From NCBI RefSeq assembly GCF_009735685.1, contig NZ_WHPN01000268.1, forward strand, positions 1 to 64,000: a stretch of DNA of 64,000 nucleotides, read 5' to 3'. The notes beneath the pieces were generated by a model. It saw only the letters and a program-made list of their open reading frames with translations, was not told where the DNA came from and searched no databases. The stretch is from Streptomyces lycii (GTDB taxonomy: Bacteria > Actinomycetota > Actinomycetes > Streptomycetales > Streptomycetaceae). The position numbers and the translations under genes were made by a program. Shown piece by piece: positions 9,670 to 18,408 of the stretch (position 1 is the first letter of the stretch; the number at the start of each line of letters is the position of its first letter).

Positions 9670-10095
9670 TCAGGCCAGCGACGAGGCGAGCGTGATCGTC
9701 GTGCCCGTCAGGGCCTGGCTCACCGGGCAGTTGGCCTTGGCGTCCTCGGCGGCGGCGGAGAACGCGTCCGCGTCGATGCCGGGCACCTCGCCCCGCACCG
9801 TCAGATGGATGCCGGTGATGCCCGTGCCGGGCTGGAACGTCACCTCCGCCGAGGTCGTGAGGCGGGTCGGCGGCGTACCGGCCTTGGTGAGGCCGTTGGA
9901 GAGGGCCATCGAGAAGCAGCTCGAATGGGCGGCGGCGATCAGCTCCTCCGGGCTGGTGCGTCCGTCGGGCTGTTCGGCGCGGGACGGCCAGGAGACCGCC
10001 TGCTCGCCGATGCCGGAGGAGTCGAAGGTCACGGTCCCCCTGCCCTCGAGCAGGTTGCCCTCCCAGACCGTGTGCGCGTTGCGTGTGGTGGCCAC
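9670..10095 (-). CDS. OsmC/Ohr-family peroxide-detoxifying protein
   Basis: A 141-residue protein with both redox cysteines of the family, in TSPEELIAAAHSSCFSMALS and in AKANCPVSQAL. These reduce organic hydroperoxides. The overall shape matches OsmC more than OhrA. The start is GTG at 10095 (VATTRN), supported by AGGAGG 8 bases upstream; a longer frame upstream lacks a ribosome site. The 250 bases to its right-hand neighbour's side (9424-9669) are only repetitive CCGGAACC-like sequence. Confidence 0.9.
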   Translation of the reverse strand: MATTRNAHTVWEGNLLEGRGTVTFDSSGIGEQAVSWPSRAEQPDGRTSPEELIAAAHSSCFSMALSNGLTKAGTPPTRLTTSAEVTFQPGTGITGIHLTVRGEVPGIDADAFSAAAEDAKANCPVSQALTGTTITLASSLA

Positions 10096-10121
10096 GATGG
10101 ATCCCTCCTGTTGCGGTGGCG

Positions 10122-10409
10122 TCATGCCGATGGTCCGCCCCGGGCGGCGGCTCGGGGCTCCGACGCGCCGTGCGGGCGGTCCCGTCTGCCGGAACCCGGT
10201 TCCGGGTCCGGCCACGGGGGTCGCCGCACCAGTGTGGACCACTCCTCGTCGGCCGCGCCGGGCACCGCCCGGCCCGCGGCGGACCAGCGTTCGGCCAGCG
10301 CCCTGTAGAGGGGCGTCTCCCCGGACGAGGACTCCCCGTCCCCGTCCGCCGGGGGAGCGGCCGCGGCGTTCTCGCGCCGGGCGGCCGGGCGCAGTTGCGT
10401 CGTCGTCAC
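10122..10409 (-). CDS. Small hypothetical protein
   Basis: A 95-residue Arg/Ala/Pro-rich protein beginning with GTG at 10409. Its central part, TPLYRALAERWSAAGRAVPG then EEWSTLVRRPPWP, looks like folded protein rather than random frame, but the ends are low complexity and no ribosome site stands out. It lies between osmC and the anti-sigma-type ATPase on the same strand. Function unknown. Confidence 0.45.
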   Translation of the reverse strand: MTTTQLRPAARRENAAAAPPADGDGESSSGETPLYRALAERWSAAGRAVPGAADEEWSTLVRRPPWPDPEPGSGRRDRPHGASEPRAAARGGPSA

Positions 10410-10517
10410 AGTGGGCCAACGCGCCGTGCGGCCACCGGGTCACTGCCGGGCCGCGCGCTCACCCGCAACGGCGAGCGTCTCGCACGGATCGCCGAACGGG
10501 GTGGGTCCCGCAGCCCG

Positions 10518-10895
10518 TCAGGCGGCAGCGGAGACCGCCAGGTTCCAGGTGGCACGGACGGTCTTGCCGTCCGGCCGGCCGAGGACCTCGAGCCCGTTCG
10601 CCAGCCGGTCGACCAGGATCAGCCCGAGGCCGCCGGCCCCGGAGAGACTCTTCGACGGCCTGACGGCCGGGGCCTGCGTGCTCCGGTCGTCCACGTCCAC
10701 GACCAACCGGTCCCGGTACGCCCGGATCCTGAGCCGCCACCATCCCGCCGTGTGCCGGGAGGCGTTGGCCACCAGTTCGGAGACGACGAGCACCACGGCC
10801 TCGACGTCCACCCGCGCACCGAGGGCGGAGAGGAATTCCGCCGTCGCGTGACGTGCGTCCGCTGTGTCGGCCCGGTTCGACTCCACCACGACCAT
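10518..10895 (-). CDS. RsbW-like ATP-binding (HATPase) regulatory protein
   Basis: A 125-residue GHKL ATPase domain of the anti-sigma/serine-kinase type: LVVSELVANASRHT carries the N-box Asn, VDVDDRSTQAP the G1 box, and GAGGLGLILVDRLAN the G2 box. Streptomyces has many such orphan proteins that bind sigma factors or anti-anti-sigma factors; no partner gene is adjacent. Confidence 0.88.
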   Translation of the reverse strand: MVVVESNRADTADARHATAEFLSALGARVDVEAVVLVVSELVANASRHTAGWWRLRIRAYRDRLVVDVDDRSTQAPAVRPSKSLSGAGGLGLILVDRLANGLEVLGRPDGKTVRATWNLAVSAAA

Positions 10896-11120
10896 GCGGC
10901 TGCACCTCCTCGCTGCTCGCTCACCTTCCGCCTGCCCCGTCCCTCCCCAATCATGGGATACGTCCCGGAACTCTCCGGTTCACAGGGGGCGCGGGGGAGC
11001 GGAGCACCGCGGGACGATGCGCCCTCCGGGTGGTGAGGGGGCCTCACGCGGCGCGCGTCACACGGCCGGCCCGCGGCGGATGCCTAGCCTGCGGGCGACC
11101 GTCAATCCGGAGGTGCCCCC

Positions 11121-12566
11121 ATGCCCCGTCCCGACCGAGCGCCGCGCCACGCCCGGCAGTGGTTCCGTCCGGCCGCGGCCGGGGTGCTCTGCACGCTCCT
11201 GGCCGTCGGCGGCTGCACCCAGGCCCCGGAGCCCCGCCCGGGGAACCCGGGACCGCCCGACACCTCCCGGGTCGCGCCCTTCGACGGGCTGACGGACCGC
11301 CCGGCACCCGGCCCGGGCACCAACTACCTGCTCGTCGGGCTGGACCGGCGCACCGGCATGTCGAAGCAGGAGAAGCAGCGGCTGCACGTCGGCGGCGAGG
11401 GCTGCAACTGCACCGATGTGATGATGCTGCTGCACGTCTCCGAGGACCGCCGCCGCGTCGGCGTCATCAGCATCCCGCGCGACTCCTATGTCGAGTTCGC
11501 GCCGCACCCGGAAGCCGGCGCCCCGGCCCGGACCCTGGTCCGGCACCGGGGAAAGATCAACGCCGCGTACAAGCACGGCGGCCCCGCCCTGGCCGTCGCC
11601 ACCGTCGAACGTGCGACGGGGCTGCGGATCGACCACTATCTGCAGGCGGACTTCACCGGCTTCGTCGACGCCGTGGACCGGCTCGGCGGCGGCACGGTCT
11701 GCACCGACAAGGCCCTCAGGGACCCGGGGTCGGGACTGGACCTGCCACCGGGCACCCACCACGTGGACGGGCGCGGTGCCCTGCAGTACGTACGGGCCCG
11801 CAAGCTCGACCCGCCCGGTGACCTGGGCCGGGTCCGGCGCCAGCAGCGGTTCCTCGTCGGGGTGGCGCAAAGTCTCTTCGGCGGCCGGCCGGCCGGCCGC
11901 GACCGGGCCGTGTCCGCCCGGGCGGCCCGCGACCTGCTCACGACACTGCGCACCGACAAGGGGCTGACCACCGACGGCTTCTCCGAACTCGCCCGGGCGC
12001 TGCGCCGGCTGCCGACCCGCGCGGCCGAGTTCGCCACCGTCCCGATCTCCGAGTTCGACCACCGGGTGCCGGAGTGGGGCTCCACCCTCGTGTGGGACAG
12101 GAACCGGGCGGCCGCGCTGTTCCGGGCGGTCCGCGAGGACCGCTCCATCATTCCGGAGCGGCGGCCCGGCGAGCGGCCGAAGGTCCCGGTCGCCATGGCG
12201 CCCGCGTCCGTACGGGTGCGCGTCGCGGAGGGGCCGGGGGCGGAACCGGGCAGCGCCGGACGCCTGGCGCGGCAGCTGCGGAAGAACGGCTTCACCGTGC
12301 TCGGCGGCCGGCCCGCGGCCCCGCCCTCCGCGACCCCGGCGGCGGTGAAGAGCGCCACCGAGATCCGCTACGACCCGAAGTGGCACCGCTATCTGTCCAC
12401 CCTCGCCTCGGCCCTTCCGGACGCCCGCCCGGTTCCCGAGAAGGGGCACGGCCGGGTCTTCGAGATCACCACGGGCGCGGTGTCGGGGCGCTACGCCGAG
12501 GTCGTCCACGACCGCAGCAGCGTCGAGGGAGCCCCGGTCACGGGGAAGGAACTGAGCTGCGACTGA
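11121..12566 (+). CDS. LCP (LytR-CpsA-Psr) family protein with LytR C-terminal domain
   Basis: A 481-residue envelope protein. An N-terminal hydrophobic segment ends in AVGGC with Cys32, a plausible lipoprotein box. The LCP domain spans roughly 65-290: NYLLVGLDRR, SIPRDSYVE, INAAYKHGGP, VDRLGGGTVC, YVRARKLDPPGDLGRVRRQQ. The Arg/Asp residues there bind the polyprenyl pyrophosphate substrate. LCP enzymes attach glycopolymers to peptidoglycan. The last ~150 residues resemble the LytR_C domain (VRVRVAEGPGAEPGSAGRLA). Confidence 0.9.
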   Translation: MPRPDRAPRHARQWFRPAAAGVLCTLLAVGGCTQAPEPRPGNPGPPDTSRVAPFDGLTDRPAPGPGTNYLLVGLDRRTGMSKQEKQRLHVGGEGCNCTDVMMLLHVSEDRRRVGVISIPRDSYVEFAPHPEAGAPARTLVRHRGKINAAYKHGGPALAVATVERATGLRIDHYLQADFTGFVDAVDRLGGGTVCTDKALRDPGSGLDLPPGTHHVDGRGALQYVRARKLDPPGDLGRVRRQQRFLVGVAQSLFGGRPAGRDRAVSARAARDLLTTLRTDKGLTTDGFSELARALRRLPTRAAEFATVPISEFDHRVPEWGSTLVWDRNRAAALFRAVREDRSIIPERRPGERPKVPVAMAPASVRVRVAEGPGAEPGSAGRLARQLRKNGFTVLGGRPAAPPSATPAAVKSATEIRYDPKWHRYLSTLASALPDARPVPEKGHGRVFEITTGAVSGRYAEVVHDRSSVEGAPVTGKELSCD

Positions 12567-12744
12567 CCGCATCCCCGCCACCGGCCGCGCGCCCCCGGTG
12601 GCCCGGGCGGGGACAGGGACCCGGCGGCCCCCGCCGGCTCCGGAACGCGCGACCGCCCGGACCCCCGCCGCCCGGACCGCCACGCGTCACCGCTCCGAGC
12701 CCGGGTAAGCGCCCAGCCAGCCAAGACGGAAGCGGGGCGAAGCG

Positions 12745-13779
12745 ATGAGCGTGGTGCGGAAGCAGCGGGAGGAGCGCGCCGACGGCCGGCGCCGGGAGGA
12801 CCGGAGGACGCGGGCGACCGTCCTCGTGGCGCTCGCCGCGAATCTGGTGATCGCGGTGGCCAAGGCCGTCGGAGGGCTGTTCGCCGGCTCGCCCGCGCTG
12901 CTCTCCGAGGCCGCGCACTCGGTGGCCGACAGCCTCAACGAGGTCTTCCTGCTGGCCTCCCTGCGCCGCAGCCGCCGGGCTCCCGACGCCGAGCACCCCT
13001 TCGGCTACGGCAAGGAGCGCTTCTTCTGGTCGCTGCTCGCCGCCGTCGGCATCTTCGTGATGGGCGGCTGCTTCTCCTTCTACCAGGGGATCTCCGCGCT
13101 CAGCTCCGGCGGCTCGGAGAGCCGTGCCGGTTACGTCGCGGGCCTGGTCGTCCTCGGCGTCGCGCTGCTCGCGGAGGGCTCCTCACTGCTGAAGGCCCTG
13201 CACCAGGTCCGCGGCCACGCGCGCCGGAGCGGCCGCGGGATGCTCCGGGAACTGCGGCGCAGCGAGGATCCGGCGCTGCGGACCGTGCTCGCCGAGGACA
13301 GCAGCGCCTGCCTCGGAGTGCTCCTGGCGATGGCGGGCATGGCGCTGCACATGCTCACCGGCCGGATCGTGTACGAGGCGGTCGCCTCGCTGCTCATCGG
13401 CTTCCTACTGGTGTACGTCGCCTACCGGCTCGGCCGTGAGACGCGGGACCAGCTGATCGGGGAGGCGCTGGACCCGGCGCTGCGGCAGGAGATCCACGAG
13501 TTCCTCGACCGGCAGCCGGAGATCGACACCGTGACCGCGCTGCTGACCATGCGTCTCGGGATGGACTCCACCCTCGTCGCCGTCCGCCTCGACCTGTACG
13601 GCGGGCTGGACAGCGAGGAGGTGGAGGACGTCTCGGAGCGCGTCAAGGCGGCGATGGAGGAGCACTGGCCGGTGGTCGACCAGGTCTTCCTGGACATCAC
13701 GGACGCGTCGGCCGAGGACCGTCGCCGCGCCCGCCGCGCGCGGCGGGAACTCGACCGTGTCGTCGACGAGTCCCGCTGA
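12745..13779 (+). CDS. Cation diffusion facilitator (CDF) metal exporter
   Basis: A 344-residue membrane protein with six likely helices: NLVIAVAKAVGGLFAGSPALLSEAAHSVADS contains the HxxxD/DxxxH-like metal site of helix II in the SEAAHSVADSLNE form, followed by FGYGKERFFWSLLA. The cytosolic C-terminal domain starts near 250. The N-terminus RKQREERADGRRREDRR is very basic. It probably exports divalent metal (Zn, Mn or Fe) by proton antiport; the specificity cannot be read. The gene ends directly in a tandem repeat. Confidence 0.9.
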   Translation: MSVVRKQREERADGRRREDRRTRATVLVALAANLVIAVAKAVGGLFAGSPALLSEAAHSVADSLNEVFLLASLRRSRRAPDAEHPFGYGKERFFWSLLAAVGIFVMGGCFSFYQGISALSSGGSESRAGYVAGLVVLGVALLAEGSSLLKALHQVRGHARRSGRGMLRELRRSEDPALRTVLAEDSSACLGVLLAMAGMALHMLTGRIVYEAVASLLIGFLLVYVAYRLGRETRDQLIGEALDPALRQEIHEFLDRQPEIDTVTALLTMRLGMDSTLVAVRLDLYGGLDSEEVEDVSERVKAAMEEHWPVVDQVFLDITDASAEDRRRARRARRELDRVVDESR

Positions 13780-13818
13780 CGCCCGGACGCCCGGACGCCC
13801 GGACGCCCGGACGCCCGG
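13779..13818. repeat. Five tandem copies of ACGCCCGG
   Basis: An 8-base unit repeated exactly five times, beginning on the last base of the CDF stop codon. It sits between two genes of the same strand; possible slippage locus, no function evident. Confidence 0.9.
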
Positions 13819-13995
13819 TCCCGGTCCGGGGCCCGGCCCGGGGAGTATCGAAGGCCGAGCCGAGGGCACCCGGGGACCGCCGGGGGCGCCCGGTCCGTAC
13901 CGGGCCCCGGGTGTCCGACGCGTACGGCCGCCCGGTCCGGCGCTTCCGCCCGGTTCCGCCCGGCGGCACACCCCCGAAGACGAGAGGCGAACGGC

Positions 13996-16158
13996 ATGGC
14001 CGAGCCCACGGCACCGCGACTGTCCGACGACGACCTCGCCACCCTCGACCGCTACTGGCGGGCCGCGAACTACCTCGCCGTCGGCCAGATCTACCTGCTG
14101 GACAATCCGCTGCCCGCCGGGCCGCTGACCGCCGAGCACGTCAAGCCGCGGCTGCTGGGCCACTGGGGCACCACCCCGGGCCTCAACCTGATCTACGCCC
14201 ATCTCAACCGGGCCGTCTCCGCCCGCGGGCTGGACGCCGTGCACATCACCGGGCCGGGCCACGGCGGACCGGCGACGCTGGCCTGCTGCTGGCTCGACGG
14301 CAGCTATTCGGAGATCTACCCGGACGTCTCCCGGGACGCCGAGGGCATGGCCCGGCTCTTCCGGCAGTTCTCCTTCCCCGGCGGCGTACCGAGCCATGTC
14401 GCGCCCGAGACCCCCGGATCGATCCACGAGGGCGGCGAGCTGGGCTACGCCCTGAGCCACGCCTACGGTGCCGCGTTCGACAATCCGGACCTGCTCGTCG
14501 CCGCGATCGTCGGCGACGGGGAGGCCGAGACCGGCCCGCTGGCGGCCGGCTGGCACGGCAACAAGTATCTCGACCCGGTCCACGACGGGGCCGTGCTGCC
14601 GATCCTCCATCTCAACGGCTACAAGATCGCCAATCCGACGGTGCTCGCCCGGATCCCCGAGGAGGAGCTCGACCAGCTGCTGCGCGGCTACGGCCACGAG
14701 CCCGTGCACGTGGCGGGCGACGACCCGGCCGAAGTGCACCACGCGATGGCCGCCGCCCTCGACCACTGCCTCGACCGGATCGCGGAACACCAGCGGGCGG
14801 CCCGCGTGGACGGCGTCACCGAACGCCCCCGCTGGCCCGTGATCGTGCTGCGCACCCCGAAGGGCTGGACGGGTCCCGGCAGCGTCGACGGCAAGCCGGT
14901 CGAGAACACCTGGCGCTCGCACCAGGTGCCGCTCTCCGCCGTCCGGGAGGACCCCCGCCATCTCGCGCAGCTGGAGGAGTGGCTGCGCTCGTACCGCCCC
15001 GAAGAACTGTTCGACGGCGAGGGCAGGCCCCGCCCCGAGGTGCTCCGGCAGGTGCCCGAGGGCGACCGCCGGCTCGGCTCCACCCCGCACGCCAACGGCG
15101 GCCGTCTGCTGCGCAGCCTGCCCGTGCCGGAGATCCGCGACTACGCCGTCGACGTACCCCGTCCGGGCACGTCCCTGCACGAGCCGACCCGGGTCCTCGG
15201 CGGGCTGCTGCGGGACCTGATGCGGGCCACCGCACGCAGCCGCGACTTCCGGCTGTTCGGGCCGGACGAGACCGCCTCCAACCGGCTCCAGGACGTCTAC
15301 GAGGCCACGGGCAAGGGCTGGCAGGCGGGGATCCTCGGCACCGACGAGCACCTGGCGCGGGACGGGCGGGTGCTGGAGATGCTCTCCGAGCACAACTGCC
15401 AGGGCTGGCTGGAGGGGTACCTGCTGACCGGGCGGCACGGCCTGTTCGCGTCGTACGAGGCGTTCATCCACATCGTCACCTCGATGGCCAACCAGCACGC
15501 CAAGTGGCTCAAGGTCTCCCGCCGGCTGCCGTGGCGGATGCCGATCGCCTCGCTGAACTACCTGCTGACCTCGCACGTCTGGCGCCAGGACCACAACGGC
15601 TTCTCGCACCAGGACCCCGGTTTCATCGACCACATGGTCAACAAGGACCCGCAGACCATCCGGGTCTATCTGCCGGCCGACGCCAACACCCTCCTCGCCG
15701 TGGCCGACCGGACCCTGAACAGCCGGGACCTGATCAACATCGTCGCCGCCGGGAAACAGCCCTGCTTCGACTGGCTGCCGGTCGAGGACGCCGTCCACCA
15801 CGTCCAGCGCGGCGTCAGCGTCTGGGACTGGGCGGGCACCGACACCGGCCGTGAGCCGGACGTCGTGCTGGCCGCCGCGGGCGACGTACCCACCCAGGAG
15901 GTGATGGCCGCCGCGCGGCTGCTGCGCGACCGGCTGCCGGATCTGGCGGTGCGGGTGGTGAACGTCGTCGACCTGATGCGGCTGCTGCCCGCCGGCCAGC
16001 ACCCGCACGGGCTGAACGACCACGGCTTCGACGCCGTATTCACCGCCGACAAGCCCGTCATCTTCGCCTACCACGGCTACCCGTGGCTGATCCACCGGCT
16101 CACCTACAAACGGAACGGCCACGACAACATCCACGTCCGCGGCTACAAGGAACGTTGA
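13996..16158 (+). pseudogene. xfp: Phosphoketolase, 5' part, cut by the prophage
   Basis: Encodes 720 residues, of which 719 are native. It is a thiamine-diphosphate phosphoketolase (xylulose-5-P/fructose-6-P to acetyl-P): [15 protein letters not shown] and HITGPGHGG at the N-terminus, the TPP motif GDGEAETG near 172-179, and [17 protein letters not shown] in the middle domain. The frame stops at 16156-16158, one codon after the phage core sequence. The missing C-terminal 70 residues lie 46.7 kb away at 62,842-63,054. The truncated protein lacks the end of the third (XFP_C) domain, so it is probably inactive; this is inferred. The ATG at 13996 has GAGAGGCG upstream. Confidence 0.95.
16146..16153. 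other. attL: attL core (left prophage-chromosome junction)
   Basis: CAAGGAAC occurs here at the end of homology to phosphoketolase (…GYKE) and again at 62,835-62,842, where phosphoketolase homology resumes (…KEQGTTTT). Bases left of it are chromosomal, bases right of it are phage. The short identical core is typical of serine integrases. Confidence 0.9.
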
Positions 16159-16184
16159 GCACTCCCCCAACCCAGGGAGAGACC

Positions 16185-16274
16185 ATGGTCTACCTACTCG
16201 CGCTCGTCCCGTCCGTGCTGGTGCTGGCCTGCGGGATCGCTGGTGCCCGCAACGCCGCTCGCCGCGCCCGCTGA
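16185..16274 (+). CDS. 29-residue membrane microprotein at the left prophage end
   Basis: ATG at 16185 preceded by AGGGAGAG. The peptide is one hydrophobic helix (YLLALVPSVLVLACGIAG) followed by a basic tail ARNAARRAR. It is one of only two prophage genes on the plus strand and lies 30 bases inside attL. Transcripts of xfp reading through the junction would include it. Function unknown. Confidence 0.45.
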   Translation: MVYLLALVPSVLVLACGIAGARNAARRAR

Positions 16275-16289
16275 AGCTGCACGCGCGAA

Positions 16290-16318
16290 AGCCCCTGCCC
16301 GGGTGACGGACAGGGGCT
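16290..16318 (-). terminator. Intrinsic terminator closing the leftmost leftward operon
   Basis: AGCCCCTG and CAGGGGCT form a perfect 8-bp stem; a T-run (complement of GAAA) follows on the minus strand. It may also stop rightward transcripts coming from xfp. Confidence 0.75.
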
Positions 16319-16331
16319 AGGCACGGCCTTG

Positions 16332-16658
16332 CTAGGCGGTTGACGGGCCGGGTGCCGTGGCTCCGCATCTCGTGCAGCGCCAGCCGTACCCGTGCTGCTC
16401 CATTGAGCCCCCGCAGCCCTGCACTGGGCACGTGGCCATGGTGGGTGACGTCCGCTCGACGTACACGCCGGAGCCCTTCAGTGTGCGGACGAGACCTTCG
16501 CGCCGGAGCGCCTGCACTGCCCGCTGAACGGTGGACACCGCCATGCCGTGTTCCTCGCTGAGCGACAGCATGGATGGCAGCCTGCCAGTCAGCTCGCCGC
16601 TGGTGATCTTCCGGCGTAACTCGTCGGCCAGCGGCTTGCTCCGCGTCGGATAGGCCAT
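16332..16658 (-). CDS. GntR-type winged-helix regulator with C-terminal zinc ribbon
   Basis: A 108-residue protein. Residues 1-70 are a GntR wHTH: PLADELRRKITSGELTGRLPS, MAVSTVQRAVQALRREGLVRTLKGSGVYV. Instead of an effector domain it ends with a short zinc ribbon containing CPVQGC and CTRCGA. It is the last gene of the leftward cluster 17,231-16,332, one base after the preceding gene. A phage-borne regulator, possibly acting with the divergent GntR at 17,333. Confidence 0.8.
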   Translation of the reverse strand: MAYPTRSKPLADELRRKITSGELTGRLPSMLSLSEEHGMAVSTVQRAVQALRREGLVRTLKGSGVYVERTSPTMATCPVQGCGGSMEQHGYGWRCTRCGATAPGPSTA

Positions 16659-16659
16659 C

Positions 16660-16851
16660 TCAGCTCCTGCATCCGCATCGGCACGGCGGGTACGCCGATG
16701 GGTTGGAGATCACAGCGGGGTCGACTACTCCCGCTGTCTCGGTTGCCGGCACGAGATCGCGCACGATTCCAGCCGGGTCCACCTGGTAGACGCGCAGCGT
16801 CATTCGGTGGTCAAGCGACATTCGCTCACGTAGTGAGTCCGCTTGGGTCAT
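16660..16851 (-). CDS. Hypothetical 63-residue protein
   Basis: Small protein ending in a Cys-rich tail PPCRCGCRS that could bind metal. It is tightly packed between the GntR/zinc-ribbon gene (1-base gap) and the 61-residue gene (3-base gap), which argues for a shared operon. No family recognised. Confidence 0.6.
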   Translation of the reverse strand: MTQADSLRERMSLDHRMTLRVYQVDPAGIVRDLVPATETAGVVDPAVISNPSAYPPCRCGCRS

Positions 16852-16854
16852 GGC

Positions 16855-17040
16855 TTAGTCCTTCACGTTGTAGATGGTGTGCCCTACTTGAACGCGATCC
16901 GCTCCGTTTCGCAGCTCGTTGACCGCGGCTTTTGCCTGCTGTGACAGTTCGTCGTTGCCGAGGCACCGCCAGCCCTGCACGGAGTCCTCGATTTCGTCGG
17001 CGAGTTGCTGCCGGTCGCCGTCTATCTCCCTCGGCTTCAC
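16855..17040 (-). CDS. Hypothetical 61-residue protein
   Basis: Mostly helical, charged (IDGDRQQLADEIEDSVQGW, SQQAKAAVNELRNG). Its start overlaps the stop of the upstream gene by 4 bases (ATGA), indicating translational coupling. Function unknown. Confidence 0.6.
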   Translation of the reverse strand: MKPREIDGDRQQLADEIEDSVQGWRCLGNDELSQQAKAAVNELRNGADRVQVGHTIYNVKD

Positions 17041-17231
17041 CGGTAGAGGACTCTCGTGCCGAGACTGTCCTCGGGGTGTTCGTCAATGGGGAGGATGCCG
17101 AGCCGGTCCGTGTGCGCCTGACAGGCGATCACGGTTCCGCCTGATCCTGAGTTGGATTCCGTGATCGCCACTCGTACGGCTGGCCCGGAGCACTCGATTT
17201 CTCTGCCTACCCACCGGCAATGAACGGCCAT
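17037..17231 (-). CDS. Hypothetical 64-residue protein, first gene of leftward regulatory cluster
   Basis: Starts at the ATG at 17231 (MAVHCRWVGREIEC) with GGGGGT upstream; a start at 17255 is less well supported. Contains three cysteines. It lies across the divergent promoter region from the plus-strand GntR regulator and is probably under its control. No family recognised. Confidence 0.55.
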   Translation of the reverse strand: MAVHCRWVGREIECSGPAVRVAITESNSGSGGTVIACQAHTDRLGILPIDEHPEDSLGTRVLYR

Positions 17232-17276
17232 GGGACCCCCTTTCCTGTCCCACAAGCATAGTGCAGTCTGCTACCC

Positions 17277-17289
17277 CTAGCCAGGCTAG
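17277..17289. promoter_or_regulatory. Probable operator between divergent GntR-type genes
   Basis: CTAGCCAGGCTAG is a perfect 13-bp palindrome in the 100-base divergent region. The half GGCTAGCT occurs at 17284-17291 and again at 17322-17329, just ahead of the GntR ATG. A regulator binding here would control both directions, as in a lysogeny switch. Confidence 0.55.
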
Positions 17290-17332
17290 CTACGGATTGC
17301 CGAGCGCGGCACGGCCAGGTTGGCTAGCTGTC

Positions 17333-17566
17333 ATGATCAAGTTTCGTCCCGACGTGCCCCGCTGGAAGCAGGTGGCGGACGTCATCCGTGAGCGCATTGC
17401 CGGTGGCACGTATTCGCCCGGTGCACGCATCCCGTCCGTGATCGAGCTGCAAGCCGAGTTCGGCATTGCCACATCCACGGGCCAGAAGGTGCACCGGGCG
17501 CTACGTGCTGAAGGGCTTGTCTACAGCGAGCCGGGGATGGGTACCTTCGTAGTGCAGAAGGACTAG
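17333..17566 (+). CDS. Short GntR-family regulator (candidate lysogeny regulator)
   Basis: A 77-residue protein that is only a GntR winged helix: WKQVADVIRERIAGGTYSPGA, IPSVIELQAEFGIATSTGQK, LRAEGLVYSEPGMGTFVV. No effector domain. It is one of only two plus-strand genes in the prophage and faces the leftward cluster across a palindromic region, the arrangement expected of a phage switch gene. Whether it is the immunity repressor is inference. Confidence 0.83.
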   Translation: MIKFRPDVPRWKQVADVIRERIAGGTYSPGARIPSVIELQAEFGIATSTGQKVHRALRAEGLVYSEPGMGTFVVQKD

Positions 17567-17591
17567 AAACCCCCGTTAAGGCTGTGCTAAC

Positions 17592-17972
17592 TTACACGCG
17601 AAGCAGATCCGCGATCCGATCCGGCGTCAGCTCCCGGGAAGGGATGGGCACCCCCGTGTGTTTAGGGCCGTCGTTGTTCAGCGGCATGATCCACGGCTCG
17701 TCATGCGGCAGAAAGATCCCGCGGGCACGGTCGAGCAGCCAGGCATCCCGCCCGCGTATGGGTCCGTTCATGCAGAACGCGACCACATTGAAGCGATCCA
17801 GCCGGCTGCTTCGTAGGCAAGCCGCCAGCGCGCTTCCGTACGCGCGGAACACGCCCGTCAACTCGGCGTCCGACCGCGCCTCTTCGATGCCGAGCGGCTC
17901 ACGCACCCACGCCCAACGCCAGCCGCTCGCCATTGGTTTGGGCAACTGAGCCCATAGTTCAACTGAGTACAC
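17592..17972 (-). CDS. Hypothetical 126-residue protein
   Basis: Unrecognised soluble protein with LTPDRIADLL at its end and GRDAWLLDRARGIFLPHDEPW in the middle. I prefer GTG at 17972, which has GGGGGG 5 bases upstream; an in-frame TTG at 18032 would add 20 residues but lacks a ribosome site. It is convergent with the GntR gene. Confidence 0.6.
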   Translation of the reverse strand: MYSVELWAQLPKPMASGWRWAWVREPLGIEEARSDAELTGVFRAYGSALAACLRSSRLDRFNVVAFCMNGPIRGRDAWLLDRARGIFLPHDEPWIMPLNNDGPKHTGVPIPSRELTPDRIADLLRV

Positions 17973-18107
17973 AGCAACCCCCCATGTGATTCCTGTAGCG
18001 CTGCGTGCTGTGAAGGATAGGTGAAAGTCCAACCAGTGGGACAGGCGGGAGCGGAGTACATCAATCCGTTGTAATCATGTGAACTTGTGAATCAGCGGGC
18101 ATGGGAA

Positions 18108-18131
18108 AACCCCCGGACGGCGCCGGGGGTT
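18108..18131 (-). terminator. Intrinsic terminator
   Basis: AACCCCCGG/CCGGGGGTT perfect 9-bp stem with a TTTT run on the minus strand, just after the stop of the 69-residue gene. Confidence 0.8.
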
Positions 18132-18137
18132 AAGCTC

Positions 18138-18347
18138 TCACTTCAAATATTCCAAGATCTCTGCGTCACTGGCTACCAGCTCGGCCAACACGGCGCGGTA
18201 CTTGCGTCGGCCCTTCATGATGTCTGACAGGCAGTCGATCACGTCGTCAACCGTCTCTGCCTGCCGCTGCTGCGCTGTGGTACGGAGAGTCGTGATCACC
18301 GCGCCGATCTCGTCCTGAACGATGCGAAGAACCTGGTCTTCCGTCAT
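18138..18347 (-). CDS. Hypothetical 69-residue helical protein
   Basis: Start at ATG 18347 (MTEDQVLRIVQDE), chosen for the GAGGGGG just upstream. Predicted helical and acidic-basic mixed (TTLRTTAQQRQAETVDDVIDC). A composite promoter/operator lies 33-61 bases upstream, so this is an operator-controlled monocistronic gene with its own terminator. Function unknown. Confidence 0.6.
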   Translation of the reverse strand: MTEDQVLRIVQDEIGAVITTLRTTAQQRQAETVDDVIDCLSDIMKGRRKYRAVLAELVASDAEILEYLK

Positions 18348-18379
18348 GCCCCGCCCCCTCTCGCTGTGGTGTGCTTCCA

Positions 18380-18408
18380 ACAGTAGACCTCACGAAACGT
18401 GAAGTCAA
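18380..18408 (-). promoter_or_regulatory. Composite promoter with palindromic operator in the spacer
   Basis: On the minus strand: TTGACT (-35), exactly 17 bases containing the palindrome TCACGTTTCGTGA, then TACTGT (-10). Operator core 18390-18402. Same layout as at 20,469, 26,366 and 37,544. Confidence 0.7.

Noticed and set aside
13405-16431. 1008-residue minus-strand frame opposite phosphoketolase
   Set aside because: Antisense to a gene with clear phosphoketolase motifs; composition (GRP, HHP-rich) is typical of a GC-rich shadow frame.
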